Positions 49,957 to 59,613 of a DNA stretch of 64,000 nt are shown here, in pieces; the stretch's first letter is position 1; each line of letters begins with the position of its first letter. The DNA comes from an uncultured Alistipes sp. GTDB lineage: Bacteria > Bacteroidota > Bacteroidia > Bacteroidales > UBA932. The notes beneath the pieces were generated by a model. It ran no database searches. It saw only the letters and a list, made by a program, of their open reading frames with translations, and was not told where the DNA came from. The stretch lies in assembly GCA_902388455.1 (NCBI GenBank), contig CABMPD010000012.1, positions 1 to 64,000 on the forward strand, written 5' to 3'. The position numbers and the translations under genes are program-made.

Positions 49957-52641
49957 ATGGACAGAAAAAAGTTAAGGGACATACTGTGTGCGTGTGCCGT
50001 CATGCTGATGATGACGTGCGGATCTTATATAATAAGGGGTATGTCCGGTCCTTATGCAGCGGCTGGATATAGCCGGTACTCTGATTCGCTGGCTATGCCT
50101 GATTCCATTATTGTTCCGGATACTCTTTCTGTTCAGGACTCTGCTGCACTTCCAGATTCTGTTGTCTTTACGGATTCGCTGCCTGTTACGGACTCGTTGC
50201 CGTTTACAGATACGTTGTGCGATTCTATAGCTGCCGATTCTTCAACAGTGCTTACCAAAAGGCAGCTCAGGCGGATGGAACGGGACAGCATACGCAGGCA
50301 AAAGGATGCATATAAGGACAGTGTCTCAGCTGTCAAGCAGGCGGTCCTGGACAGCATTCACCATGTGCGGGACAGCATCAAGTCTTTTAAGGACAGTGTC
50401 CGGTGGTCCAAGCCGCGTATATTGGAGACGGGTTATTTGCCTGACAGCCTTTATTACAGGCGTATTCTGTCTTGGAACACAGGACCGTATATCAATGAGT
50501 ACAGGGAGGCTCCTCTGGATACTACATTCAATGACTGGTACAATGAGTATCCATTCTATAAAGAGGACATAGATGCGGTATATCTTGGAACAGTAGGTTC
50601 TGCGACTCAGAATGTCAACTTTTTCCGCCGTCGCCAGTTCTCTCAGTTCAAGGCTTACGCACCATATCTCACTTATTCGCATACTCCGGAGAATGCTCTG
50701 TTTTTCAACGTAAAAGGACCATATACAGAATTGGCATATTGGGGAACCCTCTTCGCATATAAGGAGAAGGAGGAAACCAATGTGCGTTTTCTGCACACTC
50801 AGAACATCACTCCAGAACTGAATCTGGCAGTTCTTTTCCAGGGATGGAAAGCTGCAGGAATGCTCAATCAGGAGGCGACTACCAACAACTCCTTAGAAGT
50901 GACAGCCAACTACCTGGGAAAGAATTATGTCGCCAATGCAGGTTTTATACATCACAATATCAACAGGAAGGAGAACGGAGGTATTCAGGACTCTTATATG
51001 GTCCGGGATACGACTGTGGATGGAAAGACAATTGCTGTAAATCTTCAGAATGCACGGAATAAACTGTCAAGAAACACTTTTTTTATAGACCACTCCTACA
51101 ATATTCATCTGGAATCCAAAACCAGGCGATTGCGTAAGGCCATGGAAGAGGATTCTGCCCTTACATCTGCGGTTGACTCTCTCGTGAAACTTAGGATGGC
51201 TGCATACGAAAGAGCTGTAGACGCAGCTGTTGAGGCGGTTAAAAGAATGTCAATGCCGGACAGTACGGTATCTTCCGATACACTGGCGTCTATGGACAGT
51301 CTGAGGATGTCATTGGACTCTACAGCAATGGTGCAGGATTCTACAGCAATGATTCAGGATTCTGTCGCAATGGCTGTAGCTGATTCTTTGTTGAGGCTGT
51401 CCATTATCGATACTTTAAGGCCCCCGGAACTTGACGAGATATATGCCAGTCTGGCAGACTCACTGCTTTTTGGACTAGGTGGTGAGGGTCCCATGATATC
51501 TGTAGGACATATAGGTGAGGTTTCACGATTCTACCGGTACTATACGGATGAGATAGGACTTACAGATGAGGCGGGGCGGAACCTGTACAACAATATGTTC
51601 TATTTAAACCCTACCTCCACAGCGGATTCCACCAGAGTGTTCAGTGTAGACAACAAGCTGTTCTTCAGGTTGCAGCCATGGGCACGGAAGGCTGTAGTGT
51701 CGGAGATTCACGGAGGACTCGGTTACCGCTGGAACAGTGTGTATGCTTTCACTCCGGACATGTTTCTGACGGGAAACGGCAATGTTCATCAGCATGACGC
51801 GTATGTGTATGCAGGAGCTTCCGGACAGTATAGGAAGTACCTGAACTGGGATGCATCGGCGCAGTATAGTTTCCTTGGATATTACCAGAATGATTTTAAG
51901 GTGGATGCAGGAGTGGATGTGTCATTCTATCCATTCAAGGACAAGTCCGAGCCTATAACCCTTAGCGGACGTTTCAAGACCTCGCTGGAGGAACCGGACT
52001 GGTATTCGCAGCATTACTGGTCCAACCATTATGTGTGGAACAATGATTTCGGCAAGACATCGGATACCAGAATAGAGGCCTCTTTGGAGATTCCCAAATG
52101 GAAGCTGGAAGCATCTTTCAGTTATGGCCTGGTCAACAACTATCTGTACAATGATACTCTTGGAGTCATCCGCCAGCACTCGGGACTGATAAACGTGATG
52201 AGCGGATATCTGCGCAAGGATTTCAAGCTGTGGCTCTTTCATCTGGACAACCAGATACTGTTCCAGTACTCTTCGAACAGCAATGTGCTTCAGCTGCCGT
52301 TGTTTACATTCCACATGCGTTACTACATAGAACTGGAGGCTGTCAAGAATGTTCTCAAAGTACAATTGGGTGCGGACGCTACAATGAATACTCCGTATTA
52401 TGCTCCGGCATACAACCCTGCACTAGGGACATTCCAGCTGCAGACCAGAGAACTCATAGGCTATAATCCGTATATAGATCTCTTCCTCAATCTGCAATGG
52501 AAAGAAGTCAGTTTCTTCGTCAAGGTGATAAATATCGGACAGGACTGGCCGGACGGCGGCAATATGTTTTCTGCATATCACTACATCAAGCCTTATCGCG
52601 GATTTAAAGTCGGAATCCACTGGCCTTTCTATATCAAATAA
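49957..52641 (+). CDS. Putative outer-membrane porin (Bacteroidota Porin_10 type)
   Basis: An 894-residue protein. It has a hydrophobic N-terminal export segment, then about 130 residues rich in Asp-Ser (PDSVVFTDSLPVTDSLPFTD) and charged coiled coil. A long beta-rich domain begins near YEYPF-like GYLPDSLYYRRILSWNTGPY and contains FRRRQFSQFKAYAPYLTYSH, NLAVLFQGWKAAGML, and alternating aromatic strands to the C-terminus (YIKPYRGFKVGIHWPFYIK). This is the pattern of the large putative porin family. A second Asp/Ser/Ala-rich insert lies around residues 410-480. It should sit in the outer membrane. The lytic transglycosylase gene follows by 12 bases. Confidence 0.83.
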   Translation: MDRKKLRDILCACAVMLMMTCGSYIIRGMSGPYAAAGYSRYSDSLAMPDSIIVPDTLSVQDSAALPDSVVFTDSLPVTDSLPFTDTLCDSIAADSSTVLTKRQLRRMERDSIRRQKDAYKDSVSAVKQAVLDSIHHVRDSIKSFKDSVRWSKPRILETGYLPDSLYYRRILSWNTGPYINEYREAPLDTTFNDWYNEYPFYKEDIDAVYLGTVGSATQNVNFFRRRQFSQFKAYAPYLTYSHTPENALFFNVKGPYTELAYWGTLFAYKEKEETNVRFLHTQNITPELNLAVLFQGWKAAGMLNQEATTNNSLEVTANYLGKNYVANAGFIHHNINRKENGGIQDSYMVRDTTVDGKTIAVNLQNARNKLSRNTFFIDHSYNIHLESKTRRLRKAMEEDSALTSAVDSLVKLRMAAYERAVDAAVEAVKRMSMPDSTVSSDTLASMDSLRMSLDSTAMVQDSTAMIQDSVAMAVADSLLRLSIIDTLRPPELDEIYASLADSLLFGLGGEGPMISVGHIGEVSRFYRYYTDEIGLTDEAGRNLYNNMFYLNPTSTADSTRVFSVDNKLFFRLQPWARKAVVSEIHGGLGYRWNSVYAFTPDMFLTGNGNVHQHDAYVYAGASGQYRKYLNWDASAQYSFLGYYQNDFKVDAGVDVSFYPFKDKSEPITLSGRFKTSLEEPDWYSQHYWSNHYVWNNDFGKTSDTRIEASLEIPKWKLEASFSYGLVNNYLYNDTLGVIRQHSGLINVMSGYLRKDFKLWLFHLDNQILFQYSSNSNVLQLPLFTFHMRYYIELEAVKNVLKVQLGADATMNTPYYAPAYNPALGTFQLQTRELIGYNPYIDLFLNLQWKEVSFFVKVINIGQDWPDGGNMFSAYHYIKPYRGFKVGIHWPFYIK

Positions 52642-52653
52642 TTCAGAGCAGCC

Positions 52654-53724
52654 ATGGGTAGACTCTGGAGGACTGTCACAGTCATAGTTGTTATTTTCTT
52701 ATCGGGCCTTATATTGAGGCATTGGGAAGGGCTTCCACGGAATGTTTCACAGACCTGCATTTCTCCCGGAAGGGATTCCATTACGGCTTGTATCAATATC
52801 CGTAGCGGAATGTATACAGGAAAAGGATTCCTTGTCGGGTTTCAGTATACTATGCTTAATGCATTTGCAGATACGATGGAGCGAAGTCTGGGATTTACCG
52901 GAGTATATGGAGAAAAGGACTGTTGGCGGATGCTGGCAGACTCGTTGGTGGATATAGTGGCGGTTGACATTTCCGATACAGTGCCTGCAGGATATGTCGG
53001 TGATGTATTGATGACCATGCCGTTCAGGGAATATGCCTGGGCAGTGCGGAGAAGCGACCACAGCCTGCTTTACCAATTGAACCTGTGGCTGGGGAATATG
53101 CTCTGCAGTTCAGTTTACAAGGATGTGGAAAACAGATTTTTTCGTTCATATAATCTTCTTCCTTATATCGAAGCAGGTACTATGACGGACCGTATATCTC
53201 CGTACGATGAGATGATAAAGGCTGAAAGCAGGCGTTTGGGATGGGATTGGAAATTATTGGCAGCCGTGATATTCAAGGAGTCCCGTTTTTCTATCGGGGC
53301 CTATTCGCGTCGCGGAGCTACAGGACTTATGCAGGTTATGCGTCCGACGGCAGCGTCTTTCGGAGTTACAAATCTGTTCAACCCGCAGGAGAATATAAAA
53401 GCAGGTACAATGTATCTGCATCAGATTCAACGGAGATATCAGAAGATGGGGTTGGATTCAGTCAATGTAGTGAAATTCACACTAGCTGCCTACAATGCCG
53501 GAGAGAGCCGTATCGAGGACTGCATCAACTTCACTCTCGACCAGGGCCGCGACTTCACGGACTGGGAGACGGTGGCGGCGACCATTCCGCTGATGGCCGA
53601 GCAGGAGTATGTCGAGGAGGCGGACTTTCTCCGTCACGGGAGGTTCCGCGGGCGGGAGACCGTCCAGTATGTCAGGGATGTTCTGTCCAAATACGAGGAA
53701 TACCGTACAGTAGTGGAAGGGTAG
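52654..53724 (+). CDS. MltF-like lytic transglycosylase
   Basis: A 356-residue exported protein with an N-terminal membrane or signal segment (VTVIVVIFLSGLIL). Residues about 40-170 look like a degenerate solute-binding-like domain, as in MltF. The catalytic SLT domain contains IFKESRFSIGAYSRRGATGL with Glu as the general acid/base, then MQVMRPTAASFGV and LAAYNAGESRIED. It cleaves glycan strands in the periplasm with anhydro-MurNAc formation. It follows the porin by 12 bases, so a shared transcript is likely; peptidoglycan remodelling to seat a large porin is a plausible but unproven link. Confidence 0.88.
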   Translation: MGRLWRTVTVIVVIFLSGLILRHWEGLPRNVSQTCISPGRDSITACINIRSGMYTGKGFLVGFQYTMLNAFADTMERSLGFTGVYGEKDCWRMLADSLVDIVAVDISDTVPAGYVGDVLMTMPFREYAWAVRRSDHSLLYQLNLWLGNMLCSSVYKDVENRFFRSYNLLPYIEAGTMTDRISPYDEMIKAESRRLGWDWKLLAAVIFKESRFSIGAYSRRGATGLMQVMRPTAASFGVTNLFNPQENIKAGTMYLHQIQRRYQKMGLDSVNVVKFTLAAYNAGESRIEDCINFTLDQGRDFTDWETVAATIPLMAEQEYVEEADFLRHGRFRGRETVQYVRDVLSKYEEYRTVVEG

Positions 53725-53727
53725 GGG

Positions 53728-54453
53728 CTACATCTCCTCCATGGGAGTGGGAGCGGTGACGGTCACCGGCTCCTTCCGGGTGGGATGGAGAAATGTCACC
53801 TGTCTGGCGTGCAGGCTTATGCTGCCGTCAGGGTTGGAGCGCCGCGCTCCGTATTTGAGGTCGCCCTTGATGGGGCAGCCGATGGATGCAAGCTGGCAGC
53901 GGATCTGGTGATGGCGGCCGGTGAGCAGCTCCACCTCCACCAGAAAATATTTCCTGGTAGGACGCAGCAGGCGGTAGCGCAGCAGGGCCTCCTTGGCTCC
54001 GGGCTGCGGCTGCGGATGGCTGTAGGACTTGTTCTGCTTCTCGTTGCGGGTGAGCCAGGTGCGGATCTCCCCTTCCGGAGGTACCGGGGCATTCTCCACC
54101 AGGGCCCAGTAGATCTTCCCTGTATTCCCTTCCCGGAAGGCGGCGGAGAGGCGGGTCAGGGCCTTGGAGGTCTTGGCCAGGATGACGGCTCCGCTGACCG
54201 GACGGTCGAGGCGGTGGGGCACACCCATGAACACCTGGCCGGGCTTCCTGTCGCGGAGGGCGATGAAAGCCTTGAGTTTCTCGACCAGGGGCTCGTCGCC
54301 GGTCTTGTCGCCCTGGACTATCTCGCCGGGGCGCTTGTTCAGGACAAGTACGTGATTGTCCTCATAGAGGATGCGGGAGGCGATGTCCTCCGTCTCCTCC
54401 GGGGAGAGTGTCCGGTATGGACTAGTACTGCTCGTTGTCATTGGGGAAATCAC
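53728..54453 (-). CDS. RluA-family pseudouridine synthase
   Basis: A 241-residue enzyme. [20 protein letters not shown] contains the catalytic Asp in the His-Arg-Leu-Asp motif of the RluA family, and [20 protein letters not shown] the C-terminal conserved block. It lacks an S4 domain and is near the minimal family size. The target RNA position cannot be read. The start overlaps the end of panB on the same strand by 32 bases (or 20 if Met5 is used). It is convergent with the transglycosylase, 3 bases apart. Confidence 0.92.
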   Translation of the reverse strand: MISPMTTSSTSPYRTLSPEETEDIASRILYEDNHVLVLNKRPGEIVQGDKTGDEPLVEKLKAFIALRDRKPGQVFMGVPHRLDRPVSGAVILAKTSKALTRLSAAFREGNTGKIYWALVENAPVPPEGEIRTWLTRNEKQNKSYSHPQPQPGAKEALLRYRLLRPTRKYFLVEVELLTGRHHQIRCQLASIGCPIKGDLKYGARRSNPDGSISLHARQVTFLHPTRKEPVTVTAPTPMEEM

Positions 54454-55237
54454 AGGACTTTACATCTTCGATGTACTGGCGGAAGGCCTTGAGGCTGACG
54501 TCGTGCAGGTCCGCGTAGCGGCGCAGGAACCTGGGGGAGAACTTGGTCGTCAGTCCGAGCATGTCGTGCATCACGAGGACCTGGCCGTCGACGTATTTGC
54601 CCGCGCCTATTCCTATTACGGGGATTTTGAGAGTCTCGGCGACCTTCTTGCCGAGCATTGCCGGTATTTTCTCCAGCACCAGAGCGAAGCATCCCGCATT
54701 TTCCAGGGCTACCGCATCCTGCAGCAGCTTTTCGGCTTCCTCCTCTTCCTTTGCCCTGACAGCGTAGGTGCCGAACTTGTGTATCGACTGGGGGGTGAGG
54801 CCCAGATGGCCCATTACCGGGATGCCGGACGAGAGGATGCGCTCGACTGACTCGAGGATTTCCATTCCGCCCTCGATTTTCACTGCATCGGCTTCCGATT
54901 CCTTCATGATGCGGATGGCGTTGCTGACAGCCATCTTGGAGTTGCCCTGGTAGGAGCCGAAGGGCATGTCCACCACCACGAGTGGATTCTTGACAGCCCT
55001 GGTTACGCTTTGGGCGTGGTATATCATCTGGTCTACCGTAATCGGGATTGTGGTTTCATGGCCGGCCATCACGTTGGCTGCCGAGTCACCGACCAGGACC
55101 ACGTCTATTCCGGCCTCGTCCACGATACGGGCCGCGGTGTAGTCGTATGCTGTAAGCATGGCGATTTTCTCGCCTTTCTGCTTCATTTCCAGTAGTCTAT
55201 GGGTGGTCATCACCCTTGCGTTGCCTTCTGTTGACAT
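54422..55237 (-). CDS. panB: 3-methyl-2-oxobutanoate hydroxymethyltransferase
   Basis: A 271-residue enzyme of pantothenate synthesis that transfers a hydroxymethyl group from methylene-THF to ketoisovalerate. Motifs: [37 protein letters not shown] with the Mg-binding Asp, [29 protein letters not shown], and [21 protein letters not shown] chose MSTEGNARV (55237); 30 extra codons in frame upstream are unlike the family. The gene is followed by an overlapping RluA-type gene. Confidence 0.95.
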   Translation of the reverse strand: MSTEGNARVMTTHRLLEMKQKGEKIAMLTAYDYTAARIVDEAGIDVVLVGDSAANVMAGHETTIPITVDQMIYHAQSVTRAVKNPLVVVDMPFGSYQGNSKMAVSNAIRIMKESEADAVKIEGGMEILESVERILSSGIPVMGHLGLTPQSIHKFGTYAVRAKEEEEAEKLLQDAVALENAGCFALVLEKIPAMLGKKVAETLKIPVIGIGAGKYVDGQVLVMHDMLGLTTKFSPRFLRRYADLHDVSLKAFRQYIEDVKSCDFPNDNEQY

Positions 55238-55414
55238 GTCTTTGCCTGTTTGATATTGGGTTTGGACCTGCAAAGGAAGAGAATAATTATCACAATTCCA
55301 ATATGACATGTTGTCAGTTTTCTGCATTTGGCATAATCTTGGAGTAAGAGAGTTTCGACCGCTTGAAAATCAGGCGGCGGCAAGTGTAGAAAAAAATTAA
55401 AAAATATAAGAATT

Positions 55415-57346
55415 ATGGGAAAGATTATAGGTATAGACCTTGGAACCACCAACTCCTGCGTAGCAGTGATGGAAGGTAACGAGCCCACGGTAATCATCAA
55501 CAGCGAGGGCAAGAGGACCACTCCTTCGGTAGTGGCATTTACAGACAACGGTGAAAGGAAGATCGGCGACCCCGCAAAGAGGCAGGCGATCACCAACCCC
55601 AACAAGACCATCTTCTCTATCAAGAGATTCATGGGTGAGCCCTATGACAGGGTTCAGAACGAGATATCCCGTGTGCCTTACAAGGTAGTGCGCGGCGACA
55701 ACGGCACTGCACGTGTAGACATCGACGGCCGTCTCTATTCTCCTCAGGAGATCTCGGCGATGATTCTTCAGAAGATGAAGAAGACTGCCGAGGACTATCT
55801 CGGACAGGAGGTTTCGGAGGCAGTCATCACAGTGCCCGCCTACTTCAGCGACTCGCAGAGGCAGGCTACCAAGGAGGCCGGTGAGATTGCCGGACTGAAG
55901 GTAAAGCGTATCATCAACGAGCCTACCGCAGCCGCACTGGCATACGGTATGGACAAGAAGAAGAATGATATGAAGGTGGCTGTCTACGACCTCGGCGGCG
56001 GTACATTCGATATATCGATTCTCGAGCTCGGCGACGGAGTCTTCGAGGTTAAGTCCACCAACGGTGATACGCACCTCGGCGGTGATGACTTCGACCACAG
56101 GATCATCGACTGGATGGCAACCGAGTTCATGAATGACAATCCGGGTGTGGACCTCAGGAAGGACCCCATGGCCCTGCAGAGACTGAAAGAGGCTGCCGAG
56201 AAGGCCAAGATCGAGCTTTCAAGCCAGACCTCCACTGAGATCAACCTGCCTTACATCATGCCTGTGGACGGTGTGCCCAAACACCTGGTCAAGACCCTTA
56301 CCAGGGCTAAGTTCGAGCAGATATGCGATGACCTGATCCAGAGGACCATCGAGCCTTGCCGCAAGGCTGTCTCCGATGCCGGCCTGAAGGTGTCCGACAT
56401 AGATGAGGTACTGCTCGTCGGAGGTTCTACACGTATCCCTGCCATCCAGCAGATCGTGGAGAAGTTCTTCGGAAAGGCTCCCAACAAGGGTGTCAACCCC
56501 GATGAAGTAGTGGCCGTTGGTGCAGCTATTCAGGGTGGAGTGCTTGCCGGAGATGTGAAGGATGTCCTCCTGCTGGACGTAACTCCTCTGTCCCTCGGTA
56601 TCGAGACCCTCGGAGGCGTGATGACCAAACTGATAGAGGCCAACACCACCATCCCTACACGTAAGTCGGAAGTATTCTCGACTGCCAGCGACAACCAGCC
56701 TTCAGTTGAGATTCACGTCCTGCAGGGTGAGCGTTCAATGGCCCGTGACAACAAGACCATCGGCCGCTTCCATCTCGACGGCATTACCCCCGCTCCCCGT
56801 GGAGTTCCTCAGATTGAGGTGACATTCGATATCGATGCCAACGGTATACTGAACGTGTCCGCCAAGGACAAGGCTACCGGCAAGGAGCAGAAGATACGTA
56901 TCGAGGCTTCATCCGGCCTGAGCGAGGACGAGATCAAGAGGATGCGTGACGAGGCCAAGGCCAACGAGGCTGCCGATAAGGCGGAGCGTGAGAAGATCGA
57001 CAAGATCAACGGCGCCGATGCCCTCATCTTCCAGAGCGAGAAGAACCTCAAGGAGTACGGTGACAAGATTCCCGCTGACAAGAAGGGTGCTATCGAGAAT
57101 GCCCTCGGACAGCTCAAGGAGGCCCACAAGTCTCAGAATATCTCCGATATCGACCGTGCAACCGAGGCCCTGAACAGCGCATGGCACGCCGCTTCCGAGG
57201 ATATGGCCCGTGCCGCTCAGGCAGGTCCTTCCGCAGGTGCTTCCGGCGCCGGCAGCCAGGCAGGCGGCAGCTCATCCAACAGCGGCTCTAACTCTGGTTC
57301 AGGAGACGACAACGTCAAGGATGTAGACTACGAGGAAGTCAAATAG
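55415..57346 (+). CDS. dnaK: Chaperone DnaK (Hsp70)
   Basis: A 643-residue Hsp70. [18 protein letters not shown] opens the ATPase domain; [20 protein letters not shown] is the second signature; [20 protein letters not shown] the third; the linker [20 protein letters not shown] precedes the substrate-binding domain. The C-terminus is Gly/Ser-rich and ends DVDYEEVK like other bacterial DnaK. No grpE or dnaJ adjoins it. Codon bias is strong. No CIRCE-like inverted repeat is visible upstream. The transcript ends at the terminator at 57372-57406. Confidence 0.98.
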   Translation: MGKIIGIDLGTTNSCVAVMEGNEPTVIINSEGKRTTPSVVAFTDNGERKIGDPAKRQAITNPNKTIFSIKRFMGEPYDRVQNEISRVPYKVVRGDNGTARVDIDGRLYSPQEISAMILQKMKKTAEDYLGQEVSEAVITVPAYFSDSQRQATKEAGEIAGLKVKRIINEPTAAALAYGMDKKKNDMKVAVYDLGGGTFDISILELGDGVFEVKSTNGDTHLGGDDFDHRIIDWMATEFMNDNPGVDLRKDPMALQRLKEAAEKAKIELSSQTSTEINLPYIMPVDGVPKHLVKTLTRAKFEQICDDLIQRTIEPCRKAVSDAGLKVSDIDEVLLVGGSTRIPAIQQIVEKFFGKAPNKGVNPDEVVAVGAAIQGGVLAGDVKDVLLLDVTPLSLGIETLGGVMTKLIEANTTIPTRKSEVFSTASDNQPSVEIHVLQGERSMARDNKTIGRFHLDGITPAPRGVPQIEVTFDIDANGILNVSAKDKATGKEQKIRIEASSGLSEDEIKRMRDEAKANEAADKAEREKIDKINGADALIFQSEKNLKEYGDKIPADKKGAIENALGQLKEAHKSQNISDIDRATEALNSAWHAASEDMARAAQAGPSAGASGAGSQAGGSSSNSGSNSGSGDDNVKDVDYEEVK

Positions 57347-57371
57347 AGTATAGTTATTAATTAGTGTTGAG

Positions 57372-57406
57372 GCCGCTCCGGGCGATGAGTCCGGGGCGGC
57401 TTTTTT
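57372..57406 (+). terminator. Terminator of dnaK
   Basis: A 9-bp stem with one G-U pair (57372-57380 with 57392-57400) followed by six T residues. Confidence 0.85.
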
Positions 57407-57436
57407 GCTCTGAATTTTGTGTTTCTTTGTAACATT

Positions 57437-58300
57437 ATGGCACATCGGCGTTTTTTCAATCCGAGAGTCGGTAAGGACTATCAAGAGGGGTTCATGGGGC
57501 ACAGGACCCTGGTGCTAGGGGCGTACCACTACTGCTGGTACGGCAATATCATCGAGATTGATTCCTATCTCGAGGGCGAGCACTATCCGGCGTACGACTC
57601 ATTCACCCACCGGATGCTCGGGAAAAAGTCCTACCTCGGGCCGGAGTCGCGTGCATCCTTCTGGGAGAGAGTGGCCTTCTACAACTGGATACAGCACTAC
57701 CTCCCCGGGCCGGTCGAGGACTTTTCCTACGACCGGTGGGAACCGGTATTCATGCAGGACCTCCCGGCATTCGATGACGTGCTGCGCGAGCTCCGGCCTC
57801 AGGCGGTGCTGGTGTGGACCGAGCTGCTGCGGCAGTTCCTCGACCGGCACTGCGCGTCACTCGAGGGGATATCGCTGGTACGCACCGGCGTCATAGAGAT
57901 GGAGGCGCTGGAGGCTTGGGAGTATTGGGTGGGGTATGAGGGGGAACCGGTGAGGCCTGTCCGCAGGAATAAGGCTCAGTTCAGGACTTTCCGGGCAATC
58001 GTGAGGATGTCCCCGATATCATTGAAATTGTGCACGGAAGATTCGGTCAGTAACCTGGCAATGATCCTCAAGGATGCTTACGGCCGTGGGCTGATAGAAG
58101 TCGTGGAGCGTTCTGACCGCAGCAGGGCAATCGTATGTGTCGGAGAGGACGAGGACATCGTGCGGCTTATAGACAATATCCGGAGAAATGTGGCAGCGGG
58201 CAGCGGTAAGCGCGGATTGACGATCGATGACATACAGCAGTTCCTAGGGACGGATATCCGGCATGTCCCGCAGATGCTTTACCGGTTGAACCGATTATAG
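57437..58300 (+). CDS. Hypothetical protein, possibly UDG-superfamily-like
   Basis: A 287-residue protein starting at MAHRRFFNPRVG. The first 170 residues contain TLVLGAYHYCWYG, FWERVAFYNWIQHYLPG and LRPQAVLVWTELLRQFLDR. The order (Gly-x-His/Tyr loop, Phe-Trp-Asn region, strand ending in Trp-Thr) is reminiscent of uracil-DNA-glycosylase-fold proteins, but I see no certain catalytic residues. The remaining 100 residues form a separate helical domain (LTIDDIQQFLGTDIRHVPQM). No signal peptide. Function unassigned. The stop codon falls in a cluster of 10-bp repeats. Confidence 0.55.
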   Translation: MAHRRFFNPRVGKDYQEGFMGHRTLVLGAYHYCWYGNIIEIDSYLEGEHYPAYDSFTHRMLGKKSYLGPESRASFWERVAFYNWIQHYLPGPVEDFSYDRWEPVFMQDLPAFDDVLRELRPQAVLVWTELLRQFLDRHCASLEGISLVRTGVIEMEALEAWEYWVGYEGEPVRPVRRNKAQFRTFRAIVRMSPISLKLCTEDSVSNLAMILKDAYGRGLIEVVERSDRSRAIVCVGEDEDIVRLIDNIRRNVAAGSGKRGLTIDDIQQFLGTDIRHVPQMLYRLNRL

Positions 58301-58335
58301 CCGTTTATAATCGGTTATAAACGGTTATAAACGTT
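58291..58335. repeat. Helically phased 10-bp repeats upstream of the ORF6N gene
   Basis: Successive 10-mers from 58291 are CCGATTATAG, CCGTTTATAA, TCGGTTATAA, ACGGTTATAA and then ACGTT. The consensus is nCGGTTATAA with a 10-bp period, i.e. every helical turn on one DNA face. It begins at the last codons of the preceding gene and ends just before the promoter module at 58340. This looks like a multi-site operator. Confidence 0.6.
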
Positions 58336-58339
58336 TCGA

Positions 58340-58375
58340 GACTGGCTTCATTGTTCCGGATGTTGTATTTTTGCG
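58340..58375 (+). promoter_or_regulatory. Promoter module of the ORF6N gene (shared with the Rpn gene)
   Basis: A 36-base segment beginning GACTGGCTTCATTGTTCCG and containing TATTTTTG (58366-58373). About 30 of its bases are identical to 59554-59588 before the nuclease gene, while the coding regions are unrelated. The ORF6N gene starts 135 bases later, so it has a long leader. Confidence 0.65.
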
Positions 58376-58510
58376 TGTAAGCAACTTGTAAATATCCATT
58401 AAGAAGTTGAACAACAGCACGAACAATGAGGAAATAAAAGACTGCGGTATGGAATGGGCGTACGCAAATGAATGTCGTGGTTGTCTCACTGCAGATTAAT
58501 ATAATAACTT

Positions 58511-59542
58511 ATGAATATGGAGAAGAACATTGTAGCTGAAGAAGTCAATGCTGAATTTCTGAAAGGATTTATTTACTGTGTCCGAGGTGTTCGCGTAATG
58601 CTGGATATGGATTTGGCCAAGATCTATGGATATAGCACTAAGGACTTTAACCGCCAGGTGAAGAACAACATTGAGAAATTTGAACAGGACTTTATGTTCC
58701 AGCTGACCGATGAAGAGTGTGAAATCTTGAGGTGCAAAAATTCCACCTCAAGTTGGGGCGGTCGCAGATACAGCCCTTACGCCTTTACGGAGCAGGGAAT
58801 ATATATGCTTATGACTGTCTTGAAAGGTGAGTTGGCAACCAGGCAAAGTAAAGCCTTGATTCGCATCTTCAAGCAGATGAAGGACTACATTGTTGACAAC
58901 CAGCCCTTGTTAAGGCAGAGGGAATATCTCCAACTATCTTTGCAGACAACCCGGAACACACAGGACTTGCTTGATTTGCGCAAATCCTTATCGTCTGTTG
59001 ATGACAAGGTCGCCAGCATAATAGATACGCTGGGAGATGTCGTAACAAAGTCGGAACTTGCAAATGTCATGCAGGATTTCAGCCATCCTACCATCAGAAG
59101 AGAATGGTTAATACTCAACGGCCAGCCTGTAGAGTCCGGTTTGGCTTACCAACAGATTTATGCAACGGCCAGGAGAACCATATTCGTGGTGGACAATTAC
59201 ATCGGACTAAAAACGTTGGTGCTCTTGAAAGACGTTCCTGCTGATGTGAAGGTTACAGTATTCTCAGACAATATCGGAAACCGATTACATCAGGCAGAGT
59301 TCAACGACTTCTGCCGGGAATATCCCGATGTTTCTGTTTCATTGCAGACATCCGGAGGTGTATTCCATGACAGGTATATTGTCATTGACTACCAAACGGC
59401 AGACGAGCAGATTTACCATTGCGGTGCTTCATCCAAGGATGGAGGGAATAAAGTTACGACCATTACGGCCGTAACGGATGGAGATATCTATCATACTGTG
59501 ATAGACAGACTTCTAAATAACCCAGTATTGATACTGCGGTAA
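58511..59542 (+). CDS. ORF6N domain protein with a phospholipase-D-like C-terminus
   Basis: A 343-residue protein. Residues about 12-100 are an ORF6N (phage KilA-N-related DNA-binding) domain: IYCVRGVRVMLDMDLAKIYG, NNIEKFEQDFMFQLTDEECE and SPYAFTEQGIYMLMTVL. A coiled coil follows (about 110-180). The last 120 residues, with VFHDRYIVIDY and HCGASSKDGG, resemble a PLD-type fold in which the His-x-Lys motif reads His-Asp-Arg, so catalysis is doubtful. ORF6N proteins are common in phage-derived and accessory regions of Bacteroides and have been suggested to act as regulators. It precedes the Rpn nuclease gene by 71 bases. Confidence 0.82.
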   Translation: MNMEKNIVAEEVNAEFLKGFIYCVRGVRVMLDMDLAKIYGYSTKDFNRQVKNNIEKFEQDFMFQLTDEECEILRCKNSTSSWGGRRYSPYAFTEQGIYMLMTVLKGELATRQSKALIRIFKQMKDYIVDNQPLLRQREYLQLSLQTTRNTQDLLDLRKSLSSVDDKVASIIDTLGDVVTKSELANVMQDFSHPTIRREWLILNGQPVESGLAYQQIYATARRTIFVVDNYIGLKTLVLLKDVPADVKVTVFSDNIGNRLHQAEFNDFCREYPDVSVSLQTSGGVFHDRYIVIDYQTADEQIYHCGASSKDGGNKVTTITAVTDGDIYHTVIDRLLNNPVLILR

Positions 59543-59553
59543 GTTTTAGTCAA

Positions 59554-59588
59554 GACTGGCTTCATTGTTCCGAATAATGTATTTTTGC
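59554..59588 (+). promoter_or_regulatory. Promoter module of the Rpn-type gene
   Basis: A near-copy of 58340-58375, with TATTTTTG at 59580-59587, 26 bases before the ATG at 59614. Confidence 0.65.
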
Positions 59589-59613
59589 AGATGAAACTTA
59601 AAATGAGAACGAG

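Noticed and set aside
55238..55414. CIRCE-type heat-shock operator before dnaK
   Set aside because: No long inverted repeat of that kind is present in the panB-dnaK intergenic region.
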